Numbered from the stretch's first letter, positions 22,082 to 33,765 are shown. The stretch is 64,000 nt of DNA from Liquidambar formosana (GCA_039720395.1 CM077829.1:20682685-20746684), one strand, 5' to 3'. Numbers and translations are program-made. The notes: generated from the letters alone by a model not told the origin.

Positions 22082-22188
22082 GGCTCGGGTGACCACCTGG
22101 GGCTGGGCGGCTAGCAGCCTGGGCCCAGGCGGCTAGCAGCCTGGGCCCAGGCGGCTAGCCGCCCAGGCCTGGGTGGTCACCCGAGGCC
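22082..22188. promoter_or_regulatory. GC-rich palindrome in C 3' LTR, with extra 22-bp unit
   Basis: Outer arms CTCGGGTGACCACC and GGTGGTCACCCGAG flank a core of repeated GGCTAGCAGCC/GGGCCCAGGC. The 22-bp core unit occurs once more here than at 36319-36403, accounting for the whole LTR length difference (3,361 against 3,339). Confidence 0.75.
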
Positions 22189-22893
22189 ATGTCAGCTTCA
22201 GCCCATTTTTGACCCTTTCAGCTTCCAAATGTGTTTCAGGGCCCAAATCAACTCCGATTTTGATGAAACGAAAGCCAAAACGACCGTGTTTCGAAGGGGA
22301 ATGTAATTTGAGTCACTTGAGGGCAAGAAACCCTAGCCATGGCTGCATGGTTGGGTCCTACAAAGGTGGTTAACCGCTATGCCTCACCATCGCTTTGCTT
22401 AGGTATGCACATAGGGTCGCACCGAATGCTTTCCAATTCGAAATTCAACCTCCCTAAACACATTTGGGGATGAAATTAAGACCAATCAAGGTCAAACGAG
22501 TAGTCATAGAGTGAAAATCATGAACCAATTCGAACTAACCCGAAGTAGGTCTCTTAGCTAACTTGAGCCTTGCTGAGCCATTCTAATCCCGAACCTTCAA
22601 TTCATCGAATTGAACCCACAAATACCTCAAATACAACCATATAAACTCCAATTGGCAACTTGGAGATCATTTCAAGCTCAAATGGAAAGTTTGTGATCAA
22701 AAAGACAATTATGCCCCCTCAAGTCACAAAAGTTCTTATTAACCCTCAAGATCAACTCCAAATTGAACCAAAATTCATACACACCATCCTTAGGACCCTA
22801 GAAACTCAATGCAAAAGACTAGACTCAAAAAGGAAACAAAAAGACACATGCAATGACAAACCCTAGCTAAGGTGGCAAAAATGGGGTGTGACA

Positions 22894-24590
22894 GAAGCCC
22901 CTCATGGTGAGCAAGTTTCACTTGCGAGCCAATGACCAAAAGAACAACCCATTTTTGCCCGAGGAATTGATTTCATCAAGACCCATTAGGGAAAATAGGG
23001 TGATCATATCATTGAATTCTTTGAATTCATCATACACAAGCACAAAGGTACTCCTCATAAGTTCAACAGAACTCCTCTCATACTGTATACCAGTTTCACT
23101 GGGGAACAAGATGAGGTATCCATAGCTTACATCGAACTTCGTTCGACGAAAGGTCTTCCCATACTACACCAGTGACAACTGGTGAATAATATGAGGTATC
23201 CATAGCTTACATCGAACTTCGTTCGATGAAAGGTCTTCCTATACTACACCAGCGACAACTGGTGAATAATATGAGGTAACACTATGCCGTCAAGGCTATC
23301 CCAAAATATGAGAAAGATACATCCTTCTCATATTCAAACCATCGAGGTTATCATTCAAATATCAAGGTAATCACATCCCATACTGCACCAGTGACAACTG
23401 GTGAATAATACGAGGTATCCATAGCTTACATCGAACTTCGTTCGATGAAAGGTCTTCCCATACTATACCAGTGACAACTGGCGAATAGTACGAGGTATCC
23501 ATAGTTTACATCGAACTTCGTTCGATGAAAGGTCTTCCCATACTATGCCAGTGACAACTGGCGAATAGTACGAGGTATCCATAGCTTACATCGAACTTCG
23601 TTCGATGAAAGGTCTTCCCATACTATGCCAGTGACAACTGGGGAATAATATGAGGTAATACTATGCCATCAAGGCTATCTCAAAACATCAAGGTTATCAT
23701 TCAAATATCAAGGTAATCACATCCCATACTACACCAGTGACAACTGGTGAATGGTACGAGGTAATATTATGCCATCAAGGCCATCTCAAAATATGAGAAA
23801 GATACATCCTTCTCATATTCAAACCGTCAAGGTTGTCATTCAATTGTTAAGGTAGTCACATAGCATGAGGAAGGTCACAACCTTCAATCAGGGTAAACAC
23901 ATACCATTGGGAAAGATCGCATCTTTCAAGTCATCAAGGTAAACATGGGACGTGAGAAAGATTGCATCCTTCTCATATCAAACTCTCTAGGTGAACACAT
24001 AGCATGAGAAAGATCGCGTCCTTCTCATAATCAAACCATCAAATTAAACACAAGTCATGGGGGGAAAGATTGCATCTTTCAAATCATCAAGGTAAGCATG
24101 CAATCATGAGAAAGATTGCATCTTTCTCTCACTAAGTCATCAAGACAAAGGTAAGCTTCTACTTACCAACACTCAACAAGTTCACCAAGTCATCTCACAT
24201 GGAGGCTATTCATGCCTCAACTCAAACACCAACTCATATAGGAGACACAATTATCTCATGAAAGCAATCATTCACATGCATATAGGGAAGGTATCTTTAT
24301 CCCAAATGACAAAAAATCATAGTGACATAGGAGGGAATTCATCCCTAACAATCAAAACCATATGCATAGGGAGGGTTGTTCAACCCTACTAGCATGCCAT
24401 GCCCACACAAGGGCCACCAATGCAATCTCATTCAAATCATTTCATGTCAAACAAAGTCAAGATATTCATTCATTTTTCAACCCAAAACAAGCTTGAGAAT
24501 CCATCTCAAAGAGGGTTCAAGAGCGCGAATAGGTGAGCAAAGGCCAAACAAAGGCTAAATAGGGCAAAACTAGGCAAGACAAAGCAGCGG
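22894..24590 (-). other. 3' untranslated region of C, rich in tandem hairpins
   Basis: Non-coding. It starts (element sense, right of the LTR) with the polypurine tract complement GAAGCCCCTCAT at 22894. An 80-bp tandem unit occurs between ~23090 and ~23770. After that come spaced copies of a GAGAAAGAT...TTTCTC hairpin up to ~24130. From there to 24590 I see no clear structure. Confidence 0.75.
23090..23770. repeat. 80-bp tandem hairpin repeats, element C 3' region
   Basis: The 80-bp unit starts GAGGTATCCATAGC (23113, 23193, 23412, 23492, 23572). It contains the stem TCGAAC/GTTCGA and the stem ACCAGT/ACTGGT around GACA. Some copies have GCCAGT with ACTGGC, a compensatory change. Longer spacers with ATATGAGAA/TTCTCATAT hairpins interrupt the series. 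The sequence is unrelated to the B array but occupies the same place in the element. Confidence 0.8.
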
Positions 24591-24591
24591 C

Positions 24592-24670
24592 CTCGGGTGA
24601 CCACCTGGGGCTGGGCGGCTAGCCGCCTGGGCCCAGGCGGCTAACCGCCCAGGCCTGGGTGGTCACCCGA
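24592..24670. promoter_or_regulatory. GC-rich palindrome upstream of antisense gene (C)
   Basis: 79 bp: arms CTCGGGTGACCACC and GGTGGTCACCCGAG around GGCGGCTAGCCGCC and GGGCCC. It lies ~90 bases upstream of the TATA box for the plus-strand gene at 24815. Confidence 0.75.
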
Positions 24671-24758
24671 GCCCGAAGCGGTGTTTCGCCTGATTTTAGG
24701 AAACTTCCTATTTTGACGGGATTCCACCTTCCAAAACACGGATTTCCGAATTTTTTCC

Positions 24759-24765
24759 TATAAAA
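24759..24765 (+). promoter_or_regulatory. TATA box of the antisense gene (C)
   Basis: TATAAAA is followed by GCACATCCAAG, 50 bases before the ATG at 24815, the same spacing and flank as in B. Confidence 0.62.
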
Positions 24766-24814
24766 GCACATCCAAGGGGTCTCAAACCCTACTAACATTC
24801 ATTGAGAGCAAGTT

Positions 24815-26101
24815 ATGGAAGCCCTAGACAAACTCTTGAGTGATTTTCTGAAGGTTATGAGTGCGGAGGCGAGGAAGGAGTTCAAGCGCTACCGCTTGGA
24901 TCCGTTGCTTTCTTTGATGCATGTGAAGCTTGAAACCACTCTTCTTACTACTGCTACATATTTTTGGGATCCCCAACTTCATGTATTCCGTTTCAACTAT
25001 GAAGAGCTATGCCCAACAATGGAAGAGTTCTGCGCTCTGTATGGAGTTTCACCTGTAGGACCTTTCATCCTCCCTACTCCACGCTCAAGTTACATGATTT
25101 CCTTCTCCAACTTCCTTGGGATTTCTCAACAAGAGGTCTCCATATTTGTGAAGGATCACATGGTGAACCTTATGGAAATAGCAACTTCCTTCTTGGCCCA
25201 TGACAGCAAAGGTACCTTGAATTTCGACCTTCCTACTCAACATGCTCTTGCTTTCTGTTTGATTGGTCGCTTCCTTATCTCCACGGGGACTCTCTATGTC
25301 CCTATTCAAATTTGTGAACTGATCCCTTTTCTTCTTGAACATAACAACCTGATTCCCATGGTGCTAGCTGAAACCCTCAATAGTTTAGACAAAGTTCATG
25401 ATAACCCCCAAGCCCCATTAGGAGGGAGCCCCATTCTACTGCAGATGTGGCTTCTTGAAAGGCTTAATTTCTTATCTCCTGCCACCATTAATCCATACAA
25501 ACCCCAACATTATTGTTGCCGTCGAGTTGAACTCCCTGGTCAATTTTCTTTGAGGGAATGGTTGGGCTACTTTCACACACTCTCATGGCGAAACATTAAG
25601 TGGTTTGTCTTTATATGGGGATGCAAGGAACAAATTCTTCTTCGAACTTCTGGGTGTGCTATGGTCAAACTCATAGGGTTGAGGTCAACTTCATTCTATT
25701 GGACTTCAAGAATCCTTCGTCAACTGGGTGCCATGCAAACCATACCTACTTCTGTGGTATTTGATCATTCTGTCGAACTTGTGGGCCCCACAATGATTAA
25801 GTGGGCCAAGACTAGATGGACTGACCAACTGAAACTGACTCGAGTTGAAAACACTGACGGGCCTTATGTCATGAGCCCTGAATACAAGACATGGTTAAAG
25901 ACTAGCTTGGGTGAAAGAGAAACCATTCGCAGGAAAAGGATTTATGACCTTATCAAGGACACAGGACTTGGATTTTGCAGGGAAGACATTCTGGAAGCAG
26001 TGGAAGCAGCACATGCTCATGACTTGCGAAAGAAGCGAAGACTTGAAAGAAAAGAGAAAAGAGCAAACCAAGAAATTCTGAAGAAAATCAAAAGGACTTG
26101 A
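24815..26101 (+). CDS. Antisense plant-mobile-domain-like protein, element C
   Basis: A 428-residue uninterrupted frame, antisense to the element and homologous to 15939-17228 along its length (MEALDKLLSDFLKVMSAEA; ATYFWDPQLHVFRFNYEELC; LREWLGYFHTLSWRNIKWF). The C-terminal ~35 residues are basic and helical. It has stayed open although C's own gag-pro and pol carry stops, and it differs from B by many amino-acid changes without frame loss. This suggests selection on the protein in ancestral copies. The role is unknown; silencing or host interaction is a guess from host plant-mobile-domain proteins. Confidence 0.82.
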   Translation: MEALDKLLSDFLKVMSAEARKEFKRYRLDPLLSLMHVKLETTLLTTATYFWDPQLHVFRFNYEELCPTMEEFCALYGVSPVGPFILPTPRSSYMISFSNFLGISQQEVSIFVKDHMVNLMEIATSFLAHDSKGTLNFDLPTQHALAFCLIGRFLISTGTLYVPIQICELIPFLLEHNNLIPMVLAETLNSLDKVHDNPQAPLGGSPILLQMWLLERLNFLSPATINPYKPQHYCCRRVELPGQFSLREWLGYFHTLSWRNIKWFVFIWGCKEQILLRTSGCAMVKLIGLRSTSFYWTSRILRQLGAMQTIPTSVVFDHSVELVGPTMIKWAKTRWTDQLKLTRVENTDGPYVMSPEYKTWLKTSLGERETIRRKRIYDLIKDTGLGFCREDILEAVEAAHAHDLRKKRRLERKEKRANQEILKKIKRT

Positions 26102-26284
26102 AGACTTTAGAAATAGGATATCTATGGCATGTCAATAGTTCTTTATCTAACACCAATAAATTGCTATGTCAATCAATTAGTTCTAAATGAATTGCCAATA
26201 ATAATTTAATTTTGAGATTTGTTGTTGTGGTGTTGTTTGGACCGCACCCAACGTAACTTTATGGGCTGCCTACGTATCCCCATC
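26102..26284. other. Spacer between convergent antisense gene and pol (C)
   Basis: Conserved spacer, reverse complement of the text at 15779-15938 in B, including the GGGCTGCCTACGTAT motif near 26262. No gene. Confidence 0.5.
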
Positions 26285-26325
26285 CTTTTTTCATTTTTTT
26301 CTTTTCTTTTCATTTTTTTCTTTTT

Positions 26326-26363
<38 letters not shown>
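26285..26363 (-). repeat. A-rich tract after integrase, element C
   Basis: A T-rich run on the plus strand, A-rich in element sense, at the same place as in B and E. The assembly length of such a run may be unreliable. Confidence 0.7.
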
Positions 26364-26365
<2 letters not shown>

Positions 26366-26446
26366 GAATGGGGAATCAGGCCCTCGTAGTTCAAATGCCT
26401 TAACTTTTGCCTAGGCCGCCCTTATGGGTTTTCAACCTAGCAGGCC

Positions 26447-29400
26447 TTACACATAGTACTTCTTCAATTGATCCAAATTGGTAGGGCGAGCGAACTCAAT
26501 TCCATCCAAATCCATGAGGCGAACAGCCCCTGCTGGTAATATCTCCTTGATAACATACGGGCCACCCCAACTTGGCTTGAACTTCCCTCGTGGATCAAAA
26601 ATTGGAGCTCTGATTTCTTTCAACACCAAATCCTCTGTCTTCAAACCTCGGTCTTTGACATGCTTGTTGAATGCTCTTGCAACCCTTCGCTGATAGCCCT
26701 GCACATGATACAAGGCCCTCAATCGCCTTTCATCGAGCAATGCCAGCTCATCATAACGGTTCTTAACCCAATCTGCTTCTGCTATCTGACTCTCCATAGC
26801 AACCCGTAATGACGGTACCTCCAACTCAATAGGCAAAACAGCCTCCATCCCATACACCAAGGAATAAGGGGTAGCCCCTGTTGATGATCTCACAGATGTT
26901 CTATAGCCCCACAAGGCTAATGGCAACTTCTCATGCCAATCAGTGTAGGTGTCAGCTGTTTTCTGTAATATCTTCTTAACATTCTTGTTGGCGGCCTCCA
27001 CTGCCCCATTAGTCTGTGGGCGATAAGGGGAGGATAGATGGTGCACTATATTGTATTTCTGCAAAAGTTTCTTGGTTTCTTTCTGAAAGTGCTGACCATT
27101 GTCTGAAATAATCTCATGGGGTACCCCATACCTGTAGATGATGTTGAGCTGTATGAACTGTGCTACCTTCTTGGCGTTCAGGGTCTTGAAAGATGCTGCC
27201 TCTACCCACTTAGTGAAGTAATCAATAGCTACCAAGATGTACTCATGCCCATTGGAGGCTTTCGGCTTAATCTGCCCAATTATATCTATTCCCCACACTG
27301 CAAACGGCCAAGGTGACGACATACTTGTCAAAGGCATGGAAGGTAAGTGTTATCCATTAGCAAAGACCTGACATTTGTGACACTTCTTAACATGTGCATG
27401 GCTATCTCTCTCCATTGTAGACCAATAGTAACCCAACCTCATGATCTTCTTAGCTAGCATATAACCATTCATGTGCGGTGCTCCAACTCCTTCATGGATT
27501 TCACTAACAAGACGTTCGGCTTCTTCCTCAGTGACACACAACAGATGGACCCCATCGTATGACCTTCGGTATAGCTTTCCTCCACACAAAACATAGTGAC
27601 TCGCTAGCCTCCTCAGTGTTCTCCTATCAATGCGGGTTGCTCCTTCAGGATACTCCCTTTGCTCAATGAATTTCATGATGTCATAGTACCAAGGATGGCC
27701 ATCTTTCAACTCTCCTTCTCGAATAGAACAGCAATACACAGGTTTTTCTCTACATTCTATCACCAACGGTTTTACATTCCCACCATCCGGGATTTCCACC
27801 ATGGAAGCTAGAGTTGCCAAAGCATCGGCGAACTGATTCTTATTTCTTGACAAATAATTGAACTCTATTTCCACAAATTCTTTAGTCAAGGCTTCTAAGT
27901 ATGCATGATATGGCAGCAGCTTCTCATCACGAGTCTTCCACTCTCCCTTTATCTGGCAGATAATCAGTGCTGAATCTCCGAAAACCTCTAACTCTTTGAT
28001 CCCCAATTCTAGTGCAGCTTCCAATGCGAGGATGCAGGCTTCATACTTAGCAATGTTGTTGGTTGCTTCAAACCCTAGCTTAACTGCCAAGGGTGTAAAT
28101 GCTTCTTCAGGTGAAACCAATAGGACTCCTATCCCATACCCTCTCTTATTTGCAGCTCCATCAAAGTATACTTTCCAACTCTTCCTTCCAATCTCCAGGA
28201 CATCCTCATCGGGGAATTGATCATTAAATTGTTCTGATGACGCCACAGGGCAGCTAGCCAAGTAATCTGCAATGACACTTCCTTTTACTGACTTCTGTGT
28301 TACATACTTTATGTCGAATTCATTGAGAAGAATTGACCATCGGGCAGTTCTGTAGGACAAAACCGGCCTTTCTATCAGGTACTTCAGTGGATCCATTCGA
28401 CTTATCAAGAAAACCTCATACGACATCATGTAGTGACGGAGTTTCTGAGTTGCCCATACCAAAGCCACACAAGCCTTTTCTATGGCATTGTACTTCACCT
28501 CATAATCTGTCATCTTCTTGCTTAGATAGTAAATGGCGTTCTCCTTTTTTGACCCCTCAAGGTACTGAGCTAGCATAGCTCCCGTCGCGGTTTCAGTGAC
28601 CGTCAAGTATAACAATAACGGTTCACCTTGTCGCGGGGGAACTAGAATTGGTGGATTACTCAAATACCTTTTGATAGTCTCAAAGGCTTCTTGACATTCT
28701 TCATTCCATACCTTCGGCACACCCTTCTTAAGCAACTTGAAAATTGGCTCACATACCATAGTCAAATTAGCAATGAACCTGCTTATGTACTGAATTCTCC
28801 CCAAGAACCCTCGAATCTGCTTTTCTGTGCTAGGCGGCTCCATCTCCACAATGGCCTTGATTTTTCCCGGATCAACCTCAATTCCTCTCTGAGTAATCAT
28901 GAATCCTAATAGCTTGCCTGCGGTGACACCAAAAGCGCATTTCTGAGGATTCAACCGCAAGTTGTACTTCTTTGCTCGCTCCAGGAACCTTTCTAGTGCC
29001 ATGAAGTGTCCTTCTCGATCCACGGACTTCACGATCATGTCGTCCACATATACTTTCACTTCCTTATGGATCATGTCGTGCAGCAATGTTGTAGCAGCTC
29101 TCTGATAGGTAGCCCCGGCATTTCTCAAACTGAACGGCATCACTTTGTAACAATATGTTCCCCACTGTGTGATAAAGGCCGTTTTCTCCATATCTTGCGG
29201 CGCCATCTTTATCTGATTGTATCCGGAAAACCCATCCATGAAAGAGAGGAGCGCATGTCCTACAGTGCTATCTACCAATACATCAATGTGGGGCAAAGGG
29301 AAATCATCCTTAGGGCTTGCTGCATTAAGATCTCGAAAATCCACACACATCCTCACTTTTCCATCCTTTTTAGGCACGGGAACTATATTGGATAACCACT

Positions 29401-29825
29401 CGGGATACTCCACAACCTGTAGGAACCCCGCATCGAGTTGTTTGGTTACTTCCTCCTTTACCTTCAATGCCCACTCGGGTTTCAATCTTCTCAATTTTTG
29501 CTTTACCGGCTTTTTAAGGGGATTGGTGGGGATGAAGTGCTGCACAATGTCTGGATCTATGCCGGGCATGTCTTCATAAGACCATGCAAAGGCCGTTATG
29601 TTGGCCTTTAAGAGGGCTATCAGCTTTTCTTTTTCAAGTGGTGAGAGGGTTATCCCAATTTTAATTATCTTTGGCAATTCATTTGTCCCTAAATTGATTG
29701 ATTCCAATTCATCCATGTTAGGTTCGGTGACACCCCTTTTCCTTCGCTCGGCGAGCTCCGGGGGGACGTCATTCCTAGGATCTATATCCATGCCATAAAT
29801 ATCCATAGAAGAGAGAAAGGAAACA
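26447..29825 (-). pseudogene. pol of element C: RT, two RNase H, integrase (one stop)
   Basis: The domain order and catalytic motifs match B: YVDD RT, gypsy RNase H with altered acidic positions, a second RNase H (FDGAANKRG, GDSA, ADALA) and D-D-E integrase. A single TAA at 27350-27352 (CAA in B) lies just after the integrase zinc finger and separates an 858-residue upstream frame from a 296-residue integrase core. The start is taken at the intron acceptor, since the apparent N-terminal extension in the open frame lies in the intron. Confidence 0.92.
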
Positions 29826-30011
29826 CTGCAAGCAAACAATATATAAAAGAAACACACTTCATTAAAGGAACTAACAAAAAGACACAAACTTGAAGACAGA
29901 AAAGGAAACAAAACTTGGTGCCACAACTATGAAACGACTCCTAACTCCACAAAGTGGGATAGGCGGACACACTTTATTGAAAGCAGGAAAGACTCTAACT
30001 AAGGAACCTAC
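29826..30011 (-). other. Intron between pro and RT, element C
   Basis: 186 bases on the minus strand, GTAGGTTCC to TTGCTTGCAG, a multiple of three. The donor again splits the Leu codon before the pro TAG. The sequence differs considerably from the 171-base introns of A/B, yet both splice sites and phase are kept. Confidence 0.75.
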
Positions 30012-31411
30012 AAGCTACTATCAGGCAGGTCATGATCTTCCTCTTCAAGGATCTCTGCAATGGCTCCATCTTCTAGGTACCAATTATGAAGCGGCATGGT
30101 TGCATGGTGAATTGACGAATCTTGGCAATCTTCTGTTGCTGACTCCCCCAAAGTAAGAACCATATCTTGGAACATGGTAACCATAGCCTCGGTATCCGCA
30201 TGTTCTACCCAGTCTTCTTTCTTCTTTCCCATAGAATTGTACCAACTTGTCAAGCTCTGAGGATTCAGCCCCTCTGTAAAGTACTTGTCACAAAAATCCT
30301 TATCTGCCAATGCTGGATCAAAACTTGGGTAAAAAGTGCAATAGTGTGATGGCTATTCCTTCTCGAACTCTTTTTCTATACATTGCGCATACTCAAACCC
30401 AGACAAGGGTATCTCAACTGATTCTGGTTTTATTTCGCATATGGGTACACCCGCCATTTTCAAATCATAGTCCCCTTGAAGTGTAACGATGGCTCCCTCA
30501 TGTGGGAACTTTACCTTTTGATGCAATGATGATGGTACAGCCCCAGCAGGATGAATCCAAGGCCTTCCCAATAACAGATTAAAGCATGACGGCACATCCA
30601 AGACTTGAAACTCCACTCTGAACTCCGTGGGTCCCATGATTAAAGGTAAAGTGACCACCCCAATTACTTCTCTACGGGTATTATCATACGCCCTCACTGT
30701 CTGCCCAGATGGAGTGAAATCAGTGGGCCCCAAGCCCAAAACAGTTGCAGTTCTCAAGGGACATACATTCAACGCGGAACCATTATCGATCAAGACCGTA
30801 GGAACTCTCTTCCCCATGGTATCAACAGTTATATGCAAGGCTTGGGAGTGGCTTGGCCCACTCTTAGGTAAGTCTGCCTCCGTGAACACTATAGTGGAAT
30901 TCTTCGGAGCAGGGTTTACTAAATTCACCAATCCCTCAGGGGACAAATCAACCGGAACCTGTATCTGATTTAACAACTTCAGCACTGTCTGTCTGTGTTT
31001 GTAGGAGGCCATAAGCAAGCCCCATATGGTGATATTGGCATTGGTCTTCTTCAACTGTCGGAGTACTTCGTCCTCCTCTTCTTGCACATCAAGGCGCTTA
31101 TCTAACTCACCCAGTGGATTATCAGATTCCAAGTGCGGAGGCTTGAAATGGCGGCCCCCTCTTGTCATGTGGTCTATTTCTTCATCACTAGCCCATATGT
31201 CATCAATCTCATTTGTGTCACCCATTAGGTCATCCCATTCAATCATGTCAATGTCCTCCATCTGCACCTCTTCGGGTATATCATCCCAACCAGTGGGAAT
31301 TATGGGCTCACTTGGCAATGGATCAGGATAAAGCACATAGTAATCAAGCTTCCCCGAAGGTTCTCCCAATAACCCCACTTGAGGGTCTCCTGCTTCATAC
31401 CTTTCTTTCAA
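30012..31411 (-). pseudogene. Protease region of element C, G-patch region deleted
   Basis: The aspartic protease motif (LIDNGSA near 30780) and fold region (LLLGRPWIHPAG) are present. After EFEKE a TAG at 30353-30355 ends the frame. The following ~115 residues of A/B, including the G-patch-like motif, are missing; the remainder resumes in the same frame at ADKDFCDKY and ends DLPDSSL before the intron. C therefore differs structurally from A, B and D here. Confidence 0.85.
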
Positions 31412-33022
31412 CTACTGTTGGATGGACTTCTTTGGCAATTGTAGGGTCTTTTGATCAATGAGGTCTTGAACGACCTTTCTCAACATAGCACAGTCCTCAG
31501 CGTCATGGCCGGGTATACCATGGTATTGGCAATATTGATGGGGTGTTTGGGGTCTTGGCTTTGGAGGGTGAGGTATGATAAGGCCTTGGTTACAGCATTG
31601 GTGAAAGGCTTGGGTCAAGGACATGGGTAACGGGGTATATTGTCTTATGGGTAGGCAAGGTCGAGATGGGTCGGCTTCAATGGCATTTATGGAGTTGGAT
31701 GAATTATGAGAGGGAAGTGGATTTTGGGTGACATTTGGGCGATTTGGTGGAGTTGGTGGTGAGATGATTTGTTTGTCAAGTAAATCTTGGATCTCATGCC
31801 TAAGGCGATAGCAACGGTTGGTTGAGTGGCCTTTGGCTTGGTGGAATTTGCAGTATTCATTCTCATTGTAGCTCTTGGGCAATGGGTTTGGTGGTGGTCT
31901 TGGGTTGAGAGGTTTCAACAGGCCTCGGCTTTTTAGCTTTTCAAGTACTTTCTCAAGCGGCATATGCAGCTCGGTGAATTGGCGAGGTGGGTTGGTGTCA
32001 TTTAGGGAGATAGGTTGAATGGGTTGGGCTATGGCATTGACCTCGGCATTGTTTTTCCCAGCAAAGTTCGGCCTGCGGCTCTTTTGGACTTCTTCTGTCT
32101 TGATTGACCCATCGGCAATGGCATCCTCAACTTGTGTACCTGCTCCGATAAGAGCCTTGAAATTAGGGAAGTAGTGAGCAAAGAGGTGCTTGTGATACAC
32201 CGGCAATAGGTTCTTAACCACCAACTGAATCTGATCTTCCTCATTCGGTCTATCTGCCATTCTCGAGGCCTTTTGCCTCCACCTTGTAATGAAAGCGGAA
32301 AAGGTCTCATTAGCCCCTTGTTTTGTGGTCTCTAGGTCCCTTCTTGTGACATCCACCTCAGTGTTGTACTTATAGTGCTCTGAAAACTCATTACATATGT
32401 CCTCCCAAGTTCGGGTTCTATTCTCATCCAAAGCTAGGAACCACTTTAAGGCAGAAGTGGCTAAGGTTTCGTGGAACATTTGGGCCAAGAGTTCATCTGT
32501 TGCTCCTCGAGGGTGCATAGCTCGCACATACATTTTCAAATGGGTCTTAGGGCAACCCGTTCCATCAAACTTTTCTAATTCAGGCATCTTGAATTGTAGT
32601 GGAATACGAGCTTGAGGAAACAAAGATAGGGTACGTACATCCACCATGTCATCTGTCCTACGGATTCCCTTTATAGTTCTCTCCAAGGCTTCTACCTTAC
32701 TAGCCAACACAGAGTCTGTATCAGAGGTCTTCCCCTTACTTCCCCCTTCTAGGTTAAAAACTTCAGGTGATTCATTCCCTTTAGGCTGAGTGCTTCCCCC
32801 ATCATTGGTCTTAGTGCTTTCTCCAGACTGGGTCCCATTTTCAGTGTTATCCCCCGGGGTACGACCATTATTCTGTTCGGGTTCGGACATCTTATGTTGG
32901 ATATCTTGGGCCATTTTCAATGCTCTCTTGGATACATCAGTGGTGTAATCAAGTTTGGTCATGATAGCCTTCAAACAAGTCTCAACATCAAAACCCCCTT
33001 CACTAGTTGCTTCATCGGCCAT
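31412..33022 (-). pseudogene. gag of element C (terminal stop within gag-pro frame)
   Basis: The frame starts at the ATG of MADEATSEGG (33022) and stays open to a TAG at 31412-31414. In A/B this codon is Glu and the frame runs on into pro. It has the Gag domain and two knuckles of the C-x2-H-x4-H-x4-C type (YCKFHQAKGHSTNRC; YCQYHGIPGHDAEDC). The N-terminal linker diverges strongly from A/B. As in A/B, the frame is conserved upstream of this ATG. Confidence 0.88.
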
Positions 33023-33747
33023 GTCTGACTGGTTGGTAGAATCAATCTTCACTAAGCGCCCTTGCTGGTCGCGGATCCAAGCCAGTACGTCTTCTCACTC
33101 CTCTAAGAAAGGGAACAATCAGTCTCTCATCCTAAGGGTATGTCCTAGGCTTCCATATTTGTCTCAATGACTTCACGCCATATATACTCAATTAGTCCCT
33201 TTTAATCCAATCACCTTTGCAAGGGTCATGGGCGAAAGGTACGTATTAAGGATATAGGGTGCAAAGGTCCTCTATTAATTGTCCATTAAGCACATCACAA
33301 ACACGGTCATGATATCATTACAAACAATGTGGGTGCATAAGGGTGAAACCATAGTGTCCTACAAGTCTGTCTATATGGACTAATGATAAGGGTAGGCTGG
33401 GGTCCTTCACTTGCTTGAGCAATCTTTATACCTAACCACATGTGGCATCAGGAACGCCGCGTGGGTCCAGCAGTACGTGATTAACTCATTTAATATACCC
33501 AAGGGCAAGCCCAAGGGTACTTGGCAAGAGAGGTTGAGAGCTTTCGCCCCAACTCATGGAATCAGGAAAACCAAGGTTGAGGCTAGGCCCGTCAGTGGCA
33601 AGGGACATCGATCCTAACATGCAAGAGTTTGCGCACACAATGCAATAAATGAAAGCACACAATCAAGCGAATGCAATGTGATTGATTTTAATTAAACAAA
33701 AGAAATTAACTTAGCCCAATCAAATTGTATAGAGTCTAGCCCACAAA
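33023..33747 (-). other. Leader between primer site and gag, element C
   Basis: Shorter than in A/B/D and partly alignable with them. No gene. The frame LAWIRDQQGRLVKIDSTNQS precedes the ATG and parallels A/B with mainly conservative changes. Confidence 0.55.
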
Positions 33748-33765
33748 TCCCCAGCGGAGTCGCCA
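33748..33765 (-). other. Primer binding site of element C
   Basis: On the minus strand TGGCGACTCCGCTGGGGA, one base different from A/B/D, 3 bases from the LTR. Confidence 0.85.

Larger units (their letters stand above)
19533..22893 (-). repeat. 3' LTR of element C
   Basis: 3,361 bp, running from TGTGAACCCC to GGGTGTGACA on the plus strand. It is 22 bp longer than the partner LTR because of one extra 22-bp unit in the palindrome at 22082-22188. Perfect hairpin CCTAGGATAC/GTATCCTAGG at 20002-20024. Nested 43-base hairpin at 20051-20093. TATA box at 21889-21896 (minus). Confidence 0.95.

Noticed and set aside
21542..22373. Frames of 66-113 codons in the C LTR, repeated at 35779-36588
   Set aside because: They overlap the promoter and palindrome and are antisense to LTR transcription; no family resemblance.
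29825..29926. N-terminal extension of the C pol frame beginning MWHQVLFPF
   Set aside because: It lies inside the intron; homology with A/B begins only at SVSFLSSMDIYG.
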